Source: Nitrosomonadales bacterium (GTDB lineage: Bacteria; Pseudomonadota; Gammaproteobacteria; Burkholderiales; Gallionellaceae). Taken from it: a DNA stretch of 64,000 bases. The DNA is taken from the NCBI GenBank assembly GCA_016234685.1, contig JACRAT010000016.1:1-64000 (forward strand), written 5' to 3'. This document shows, one piece after another, positions 55,267 to 64,000 of this stretch. The stretch's first letter is position 1. The number at the start of each line of letters is the position of its first letter. The position numbers and the translations under genes are program-made. The notes beneath the pieces were generated by a model that saw only the letters and a program-made list of their open reading frames with translations, ran no database searches and was not told where the DNA came from.

Positions 55267-55302
55267 AAAAGGCTAGGGCCGCGAGACGGCCTTAGCCTTC
55301 AA
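55267..55302 (-). terminator. Candidate terminator of the HDOD gene
   Basis: aaggctagggccgcgagacggccttagcctt strong stem with A/T flank. Confidence 0.6.
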
Positions 55303-55318
55303 AGCAGCGTCCATCCGA

Positions 55319-56167
55319 TCAGGTGAGGGCGTCGGTCAGGGCTTCTTGGAAGACATACAGATCGTCCTCGGTCAGGCCGAAGTGGGCGACGGACATGTCG
55401 AACAGCGAGCCGTTCTCGATGTCGGTCTCGCCCAGCAGATCGGCGACCAGTCGTTCGGCCAGATGCACGGTAGCCATCAGGCCCAACTCCTCTTTCGAGA
55501 CGAACTTCAGTTCGTGGTCGTAGGATTCTTCATCATGGTGATGGCGAATGGCGCGGGCGATGTTCTGCGGCAGATTCCAGTTGTTGGCGAGCAACCCGCC
55601 GACGATGGCGTGGTTGCAGTTGTAGCGCTCCATTTCGGTTTGAGGCAGGCTCAGTCCGTTGGTCTTTACCTCGATCATCATCTTGGTATAGTCGCCGAAG
55701 CGTTTCATCATCACAGGGATGGCGGCATCGTGGAACAGGGCATACGAATAAGCCGTATCAGCCTGAACGCCGCGTAATCTGCGGGCCAGTAGCCCGGCGG
55801 CGCTGGCTACCGTGCCGGCGCGATTCCAGAATTGTTCGAGAAAAGCCGTGGGCAGATCGCGGCTCATACTGGCGCGCAAGGCGGCGGCTACCACGACGCA
55901 GACGATGTTGCGGGTGCCGAGCCGGCTCACCGCCATAGGCACATTGGCGACCGGTGCGCCGCGCAGGAAGTGTGCTGAGTTGGCCAGCTTGATGGTGAAC
56001 GCCGCCATACCGACATCGCTGGATATGACGCGGGAGAGCTTGGCTAAATCCGGGTCGTCTTTTTGAGCTTCCGTCATCACCTCGGTCACGACTGCCGGGC
56101 AGGAGGGAATCTCGATGGTGGCTAGAGTGTGATGAATCTCGTCGAAAGACAACTCGTGCGTAGTCAT
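55319..56167 (-). CDS. HDOD domain protein
   Basis: IPSCPAVVTEVMTEAQKDDPDLAKLSRVISSDVGMAAFTIKLANSAHF; RAIRHHHDEE. Confidence 0.88.
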   Translation of the reverse strand: MTTHELSFDEIHHTLATIEIPSCPAVVTEVMTEAQKDDPDLAKLSRVISSDVGMAAFTIKLANSAHFLRGAPVANVPMAVSRLGTRNIVCVVVAAALRASMSRDLPTAFLEQFWNRAGTVASAAGLLARRLRGVQADTAYSYALFHDAAIPVMMKRFGDYTKMMIEVKTNGLSLPQTEMERYNCNHAIVGGLLANNWNLPQNIARAIRHHHDEESYDHELKFVSKEELGLMATVHLAERLVADLLGETDIENGSLFDMSVAHFGLTEDDLYVFQEALTDALT

Positions 56168-56332
56168 GGCTATCCTGTAGAGAGGGTTACTAAGCCGTGC
56201 CGACCAAAGCCGGTGCGATATTGTTTGGATGAATCCTACTCCGTAAGCAGCGAATACGGTATCGGATTATTCCTACTTTTGATGGTGGGCGGTAACAAAG
56301 TCGCAGCGTAGGCAAGCGAGATACTGCATGAA

Positions 56333-56356
56333 AAAGCCACCTGTCAGGTGGCTTCT
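56333..56356 (-). terminator. Terminator of the cytochrome b561 gene
   Basis: aagccacct-gtc-aggtggctt perfect stem; T run on the minus strand. Confidence 0.65.
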
Positions 56357-56373
56357 TGGGGAGCAACGAGTGC

Positions 56374-56922
56374 TTAATCTTTCTTGCAGCTTCCGCCCTT
56401 ACAGCGCAGGGAGATGCGATCCATGATGCCGTCTTTCAGCACCACTTGGTGGAACAGCGCAGCCAGAACGTGCAGAGCGACGAGTGCCAGCAGGATGGTG
56501 ATGATGGCAGCGTGAGCTTCGTGGGCGGTGAGTGGCTCCAAGTCAGGCAGCTTGCTGACATCGCCTGCTTCGATCGCCGCACCCAAGCCGGAGGTGGATT
56601 TCATCACGATGCCGCTGATCGGCAAAGCCAGCAATACCAGATACAGCAAGCCTTTGACGGCCAGTGCGGCCTTGGTGGCAAGGGCGCTGCCGGGCAATGC
56701 GGGGGGCGTACCATCCTTGATGATGAAATAGATGCGCGCGATAGTTAGCCACAGGACGATGTCGCCCAACCAGAAGTGGAAAGGGTAGAGCGCCATTTTT
56801 TCAGCGCCTTGGGTAAGTCTGTCCATCTCATCCAACTCATGCCCCAGATAGAAGGCGGCGATCACCAGGAATAGGGTCAGCCAGTGGATGATGATTTGGC
56901 GTTTGCTGAATTTGTCTTGCAT
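56374..56922 (-). CDS. Cytochrome b561-type membrane protein
   Basis: IIHWLTLFLVIAAFYLGHEL; HAAIITILLALVALHVLAALFHQ. Confidence 0.88.
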   Translation of the reverse strand: MQDKFSKRQIIIHWLTLFLVIAAFYLGHELDEMDRLTQGAEKMALYPFHFWLGDIVLWLTIARIYFIIKDGTPPALPGSALATKAALAVKGLLYLVLLALPISGIVMKSTSGLGAAIEAGDVSKLPDLEPLTAHEAHAAIITILLALVALHVLAALFHQVVLKDGIMDRISLRCKGGSCKKD

Positions 56923-56976
56923 TAAAGTCTCCGTGAGTAAAGTGAATCTGATTGCGGGCGCGATTCTACCCGAGAA

Positions 56977-57375
56977 TCATTTCTTATTTGTTTCGCTGCT
57001 CTTCTTGGGGGCGCAATCGTCGTGATGCTGACGCAATTGCTGGCCCAGCGTCTTTTGCTGTTGCGGGCTGAGTTTTTCATAGAACGCTTGGAATTCGGCT
57101 TCGCTCTCGGTGCGATCCTGTTGGTGACGCTCCATCAGTTCGCGCATCTCTTGATGGTGCTTCTCTTCGCGCGCCGAGTTGTGTTCTTGCAGCGCCTGCC
57201 AGACGGATTCTTGCTCAGGCGACAACTTTAGCGCGTCATGCAGTTTTTGCTGCGGGGCTGCGATGGGTTCCAGCTTTCCCTGATGGTGGCCGGGTTCGGA
57301 GGGAGGGCAGGCGAGGGCTGCGCCGCAAGAGAAGGAGGCTGTCATCAGGCCAGCCAATAGAATATGTGAGTTCAT
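56977..57375 (-). CDS. Spy/CpxP-like periplasmic protein
   Basis: Signal peptide; LKLSPEQESVWQALQEH, FYEKLSPQQQKTLGQQ. Confidence 0.65.
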   Translation of the reverse strand: MNSHILLAGLMTASFSCGAALACPPSEPGHHQGKLEPIAAPQQKLHDALKLSPEQESVWQALQEHNSAREEKHHQEMRELMERHQQDRTESEAEFQAFYEKLSPQQQKTLGQQLRQHHDDCAPKKSSETNKK

Positions 57376-57407
57376 GGTGTCTCCTTGAGATAGAGGTTGC
57401 GTTGAAT

Positions 57408-59834
57408 TCAGGCGGAAAATATCTTGCTTTGGTGTTGTTTCAACTGGGTTTCGAAGGTTGCTGGCAATACGGGCTCGCCGCACAGATGTCCTTGGAAGAT
57501 ATGGCAACCGTTGCTGCGCAGGAACTCGAACTGCTCCCCGGTTTCCACGCCTTCGGCGATCACTTCCAGTTCCAGCAGATGGCTCATGCTGATGATGGTT
57601 TTGACGATGGCGGCGTCGCTGGTATCGGTGGCGATGTCACGCACGAAGGATTGGTCGATCTTGACTTGGTCGATGGGTAGCAGCTTGAGATAAGAGAGCG
57701 ATGAGTAGCCCGTGCCAAAATCATCCAGCGCGAACTTCACACCCAGCGCCTTGACTGCGCTCATCTTGGCGATGCTGTCTTCGATGTTATCCAGCATCAG
57801 GCTTTCTGTCAGTTCCAGCTTGAGTTGTGCCGGATCTATGCCGTGGGTACGCAGCAGGGCGGCGATCTGCTCGACGAAATCCGGCTGGCGGAACTGGTGG
57901 ATGCTGATGTTCACCGCCAGTTGCAGATGCCGGGTGTGCGGATGCTGGGCCCACGCATTGAGTTGCGCACAGGCTGTTTCCAACACCCAGGTACCGATGG
58001 GGACGATAAGCCCGGTTTCTTCGGCAAGCGCGATGAAGTCGCGCGGCAGCGCCAGTTCCTGCCCTTCGCGCTGCCAACGCAACAGCACCTCGGCAGCGAC
58101 GATATTGTGCTCAGCGTCGGTTTGCGGTTGGTAATAGACGATGAACTCATCGTTTTCCAGAGCTTGCCGCAGATTGAATTCCAGCTCGGCGTGAGCCTCT
58201 GCCGTCTCCAGCATGGCGGCCGTGTAAAAGCGATAGGTGTTGCGTCCGGCGTTCTTGGATTTATACACGGCCATATCGGCTTGTTTCATCACTACTTCGA
58301 GTGATTCCTGCTGTCCGCAAAACAGGCTGACACCAACGCTAGCGGTGGCGTAATAGTCGGTGTGCTCTCCACCTCTCAGGGCGTAAGGCTGGCTGAGCGC
58401 CAGACATATCTTCTCGGCGACAGCTTCGGCTTGGGTCGCCGCAGTCCCTTCATCCGGGCCGATCTCTTTGAGCAGCACGACAAATTCATCGCCGCCCAGC
58501 CGCGCGACGGTATCCTCCTCGCGCACGCTGATGAGCAAGCGCCGCGCCACTTCGACCAGCAGATGGTCGCCCATATCGTGGCCTCGGGTGTCATTGAGCG
58601 TTTTGAAATTATCAAGGTCGATCAGGAACAGCGCGCCGAACTGGCGATTGCGCTGGCTGGCCGCGATCGCGCGCTTGAGGCGGTCGTGCAGTAAACGGCG
58701 GTTCGGCAGATTGGTGAGCGGGTCGTAGAAGGCCAGATTGTAGATCTTCGACTCTGCGGCTTTGCGCTCGGTGATGTCTTGCGCCACCAGCACCAGTTTG
58801 GCATAGCCCTGGCGCTCATCCACCAATTTGGAGAGCGACAGTGAGACTGGGATCAGCTTGCCGGTACGCGAAAGCAGGGTGGTTTCGGTGTTCTGCTCCA
58901 GCGTACGGCTGTCGCGCAGGGCGATGCCACCCTGCGGATCACGGCTGATGAGCTTGCCTAAGATGTCTTCGGCGGGCAGGCCGATGATCTCGGTCTCTTC
59001 ATAGCCCAATAGCCTGAGGGCAGAGCGGTTGGCGATGGCGATGAGGCCAGCTTGGTCGATGACCAGCAGGGTGTCGGCCATCGACTGGATGATGTTGTTC
59101 ACGTAAAACTTTGAAACGGTGACTTTATCCAGCTGCTCCACCATGTTGTTGATGGCGCTGGCCAACTCTCCCAACTCGTCGTGGCTATCGACCGACACCC
59201 GCGTGCTGAAATGCCCTTGGCCGATCTGGGTGCTGGCATCACGCATGGCGCGTATCGGGCGGGTGATGCGCCGCGCCAGATAGCTGGCAAGCAAGATGGC
59301 CGGTAAAAAAAGCAAGATGCAGATCAGGATGGCGATGCCCGTGACACTGCCGATGTGCGCTTGTACTTTATCCAGCGAAAAGGTCACTTGCACATAGCCG
59401 ACGAGCTTGTGGTCGGGCAGGGTGACCGGGGTGGTGATGGTCAGCAACTCGTCGGTGTATTCGGCCAGTTGGTGCGGATCGCGCCGTAGCGAGGCCAGTG
59501 TATCGGCACCGTTCATTACTTGCTCGAACAGGCGTGGATTTTCTTCGCTGCCATCACTGAAGATGTGCCCCTCTTGGTCGAGTACATAGATGCTGGTCAC
59601 ATCCTGATTGAGCCTAGCGGCGGAGATTACCCGGTTGGCATCGTTGATGCGCAACTGGTAGAGCGGATCGCGCAGATTGCCCGCTAACAGTGAAGAGACC
59701 GCCTTGCCGCGTACCTCGAACTCCTCAAGGATCATCTTGCGCTGGGTGTAGAGCAGATAGGTGATGAGCGTCCCTCCGACCAGCAGGCTGACGAAGAGGA
59801 TGAGGCTGACGAGTTTTGAGCGTAATGAGCGCAC
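57408..59834 (-). CDS. Membrane sensor-HAMP-PAS-GGDEF-EAL protein (EVL at the EAL motif)
   Basis: ARLGGDEFVVLL; AAEVLLRWQREG; DDFGTGYSSLSYLKLLPIDQVKIDQSFV. Confidence 0.92.
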   Translation of the reverse strand: MRSLRSKLVSLILFVSLLVGGTLITYLLYTQRKMILEEFEVRGKAVSSLLAGNLRDPLYQLRINDANRVISAARLNQDVTSIYVLDQEGHIFSDGSEENPRLFEQVMNGADTLASLRRDPHQLAEYTDELLTITTPVTLPDHKLVGYVQVTFSLDKVQAHIGSVTGIAILICILLFLPAILLASYLARRITRPIRAMRDASTQIGQGHFSTRVSVDSHDELGELASAINNMVEQLDKVTVSKFYVNNIIQSMADTLLVIDQAGLIAIANRSALRLLGYEETEIIGLPAEDILGKLISRDPQGGIALRDSRTLEQNTETTLLSRTGKLIPVSLSLSKLVDERQGYAKLVLVAQDITERKAAESKIYNLAFYDPLTNLPNRRLLHDRLKRAIAASQRNRQFGALFLIDLDNFKTLNDTRGHDMGDHLLVEVARRLLISVREEDTVARLGGDEFVVLLKEIGPDEGTAATQAEAVAEKICLALSQPYALRGGEHTDYYATASVGVSLFCGQQESLEVVMKQADMAVYKSKNAGRNTYRFYTAAMLETAEAHAELEFNLRQALENDEFIVYYQPQTDAEHNIVAAEVLLRWQREGQELALPRDFIALAEETGLIVPIGTWVLETACAQLNAWAQHPHTRHLQLAVNISIHQFRQPDFVEQIAALLRTHGIDPAQLKLELTESLMLDNIEDSIAKMSAVKALGVKFALDDFGTGYSSLSYLKLLPIDQVKIDQSFVRDIATDTSDAAIVKTIISMSHLLELEVIAEGVETGEQFEFLRSNGCHIFQGHLCGEPVLPATFETQLKQHQSKIFSA

Positions 59835-59840
59835 GGCTGC

Positions 59841-60749
59841 TTACTTTTCCAACTCCACCTGAATCAGGCGCGAGAGCTTCTCGATCTTCGCCAGTTCTTG
59901 TTCGGCGTCTTTGGGCAGTTCGTCGAAACGACGGGTATCGCCAAAGGCGGCGAGAGCTTTCAGACCTTCGGGCGTGTGCTCCATGCCGGTGAGGGTAGAG
60001 CGAATCTCGGCGACCAACTCCGCATCCATATCGGCGCGATAAGTCACCAGATGGCGCGGAACTGACATGGCGCGGTGGATGACTTCTAGTTCGCCGGTCG
60101 CTTTGGCTGAGAATTTTTCGAACTTCACATTGCTGAGTGCTCCTGCTGCGACTTGATTTTTGACCACCCAAGCCAGCGTATTGAGATCGTCGTCGCTGAA
60201 CACGTAGCCGACGGAATTGGGCGAAACGGGTGTTTGCGCATTCGGCAACTCTTCCAGCTTGAAGCCCTGACTTAGCAGATCGGCCTTGGGCAGGAAGTAA
60301 GAAACGGTAGAAAAAGGCTCTTCCACCGCCATGATGTGGCCCTTCAACTGATCGAGACTACGGATGCCGCTGTCCTTGCGCACGAAAATCACACTGTGAT
60401 ATTCGGCATCGCCTTTCTTCCAGCGACGCAGCATGATCTTGATTTTGGCGCGGCTGCGCACGGCGAGTACCGGGAAAGGACTGTCGATATAGATGTCCGC
60501 CTTGCCAGCTTTAATCAGCGCCGCCATTTCCTTCATGCTCGATGTCAGCACCACCTCGCAACGATCTACCCCCTGTGATTTCAAGTTCTTGCCCAGATAA
60601 TCGGCCAGCGGCTGGAATTCGTCGATGTCCTTGGCGGGCGAATGCGAAATGGTGGCGAGACGCAAGGTGGCGGCAGAGGCCGGTAGCGCGGCACACAACG
60701 CGAGGCTGAACAACAGAGCCGAGAGGAGAGGGGCTTTACGGGTTTTCAT
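59841..60749 (-). CDS. PhnD-like phosphate/phosphonate-type periplasmic binding protein
   Basis: Signal peptide; ATISHSPAKDIDEFQPLADYLGKNL; KAGKADIYIDSPFPVLAVR; VIFVRKDSGIRSLDQLKGHIMAVEEPFSTVSYFLP. Confidence 0.85.
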   Translation of the reverse strand: MKTRKAPLLSALLFSLALCAALPASAATLRLATISHSPAKDIDEFQPLADYLGKNLKSQGVDRCEVVLTSSMKEMAALIKAGKADIYIDSPFPVLAVRSRAKIKIMLRRWKKGDAEYHSVIFVRKDSGIRSLDQLKGHIMAVEEPFSTVSYFLPKADLLSQGFKLEELPNAQTPVSPNSVGYVFSDDDLNTLAWVVKNQVAAGALSNVKFEKFSAKATGELEVIHRAMSVPRHLVTYRADMDAELVAEIRSTLTGMEHTPEGLKALAAFGDTRRFDELPKDAEQELAKIEKLSRLIQVELEK

Positions 60750-60861
60750 CTGAGATATTTTCCAATTGCGTGACGTGTGGCGAACATCGCCGCCTACACC
60801 TAGTGAATCACTCGGAATTATCTCACATTGCCCCATTGAAAACAGAGGGATGCGCGGGAAA

Positions 60862-62715
<1,854 letters not shown>

Positions 62716-62756
62716 GGGGCGATGATACCAGACAGGCCGGGGCGGCCCGTTCGTGC

Positions 62757-64000
62757 TTAAGGTTGGTGATTACCCAGAAAGCGACGGAACTCGTCTGCCG
62801 GGATGGGGCGGGCGATGAAGTAGCCTTGGGCTTCGTCGCAGTGGTTGAGGCGCAGGTAGTCGAGCAGTTCGCCGCGTTCCACTCCTTCGGCGATGGTGGA
62901 GAGGCCGAAGCTGCGTGCCATCTGGATAATGGCGCGGACGATGGCGGCGTTGCCGGGGTTGCTCTCCAGATCGAGCACGAAGGACTGGTCTATCTTCAGC
63001 TTGTCCACGGCGAAACGGCCCAGATAGGCTAGGCTGGAGTAGCCCGTGCCGAAGTCGTCTATGGAGAGTTTGATGCCCAGTGCCTTGAGCCGCTGCACGG
63101 TTTGCAAGACCTTTTCGGTGTTCTTGATGAGGATGGATTCGGTCAGTTCCAACTCCAGCGAGGTGGGGTCTAGGCCGGAGTCGGACAGGGCCGAGATCAC
63201 GCTTTGTTCCAGTCCTCCCCGGGTGAACTGTACCGCCGAGAGGTTGACGGCCACCACTAGGTCGGCCACGCCCGCGCGCTTCCATTCGGCGGCTTGGCGA
63301 CAGGCTTCGCGCAGCACCCATTCGCCGATGGGAACGATCATCCCGCTGTCTTCGGCCAGCGGGATGAAGCGGGCGGGCGGAACCAAGCCGAGTTCCGGGT
63401 GATTCCAGCGCAGCAGGGCTTCCGCACCGGTGATACGGCCCGTGCTCATGCTGACCTGCGGCTGGTAATAGAGCTGGAATTCGTGTTGTTGCAAGGCTTG
63501 CCGTAAACGATTGCGCAGGCCTAGGTGCTCTTCCGCTTCGCGGTTCATCTGCACATCGAAGAAGTTGCTGGTGTTCCGGCCTTCCGACTTGGCGTGATAC
63601 ATCGCGGTATCAGCTTTTTTCAACAGGGTGGCGAAATTCGTGCCGTCATCAGGGTAGACGGCGATGCCGATGGAGACCGATGTGGACAAGTCATGGTGCT
63701 CGATGTGGTAAGGCTCAGCGAGCCGCTGCAATATCTTCGTGGAAAAATAGCTGATGGCGTCGGTGTCGTTGATGCCTGACAGCACGATGAGGAACTCATC
63801 GCCGCCCTGGCGGCTGACAGAGTCGGTCTCGCGCACGCAGTCGCGCAGTCGTTTGGCGATCTCTTTGAGCAGGCCGTCGCCGACGAAATGGCCCAGCGTA
63901 TCGTTGATGGCTTTGAAATCATCCAGATCGAGGAAGAGCAGGGCGACTTTGCCGCCGTTGCGATCGGCGTGGGCGATAGCCTGCTCTACCCGATCTTGCA
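62757..64000 (-). CDS. GGDEF/EAL protein, truncated by the window end
   Basis: LFLDLDDFKAINDT, SRQGGDEFLIVL, GAEALLRWNHPE; the frame is open through 64000, beyond the listed start at 63836. Confidence 0.92.
   Translation of the reverse strand, partial: QDRVEQAIAHADRNGGKVALLFLDLDDFKAINDTLGHFVGDGLLKEIAKRLRDCVRETDSVSRQGGDEFLIVLSGINDTDAISYFSTKILQRLAEPYHIEHHDLSTSVSIGIAVYPDDGTNFATLLKKADTAMYHAKSEGRNTSNFFDVQMNREAEEHLGLRNRLRQALQQHEFQLYYQPQVSMSTGRITGAEALLRWNHPELGLVPPARFIPLAEDSGMIVPIGEWVLREACRQAAEWKRAGVADLVVAVNLSAVQFTRGGLEQSVISALSDSGLDPTSLELELTESILIKNTEKVLQTVQRLKALGIKLSIDDFGTGYSSLAYLGRFAVDKLKIDQSFVLDLESNPGNAAIVRAIIQMARSFGLSTIAEGVERGELLDYLRLNHCDEAQGYFIARPIPADEFRRFLGNHQP

Overview
This 64 kb window is chromosomal DNA from a Gram-negative bacterium, probably a betaproteobacterium (inferred from gene content and order only). 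Most of it is a conserved housekeeping backbone: kdsA-eno-ftsB, recQ, yebC, mnmC, xfp-ackA, a complete ccoNOQP-G-H-I-S cbb3 oxidase cluster, suhB/trmJ/cysE, an isc operon, purL, a split pyruvate carboxylase-type pair, an ABC-F ATPase, and four large GGDEF/EAL proteins. The accessory region lies at about 39.8-46.4 kb. Its centrepiece is a diversity-generating retroelement (DGR): an avd-like gene (41181-41531), a DGR-type reverse transcriptase (41518-43311), a template repeat (TR, 42946-43057) and a signal-peptide-bearing FGE-sulfatase/C-type-lectin-fold target gene (43346-43981) whose 3' end is the variable repeat (VR, 43858-43969). I aligned TR and VR by hand over 112 bp: there are 18 mismatches, all at TR adenines (18 of 32 A's) and none at G, C or T, which is the signature of A-specific mutagenic retrohoming. 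The DGR is embedded in several dispersed palindromic repeat families. One pair appears to have inserted in frame into the N-terminus of the RT, and similar repeat-derived insertions appear in RecQ, PurL and possibly HscA. Other notable items: a RelE/HigB-like toxin-antitoxin pair between ~130-bp direct repeats; two 98-bp tandem copies of the kdsA ribosome-binding/start region encoding coupled 33-aa mini-ORFs; an NsrR-like operator upstream of ccoN; an IscR-like box upstream of iscR; and a DUF3050-like gene between hscA and fdx. I saw no rRNA, tRNA or CRISPR array. Family names are from recognising the translated sequence; no database search was run.
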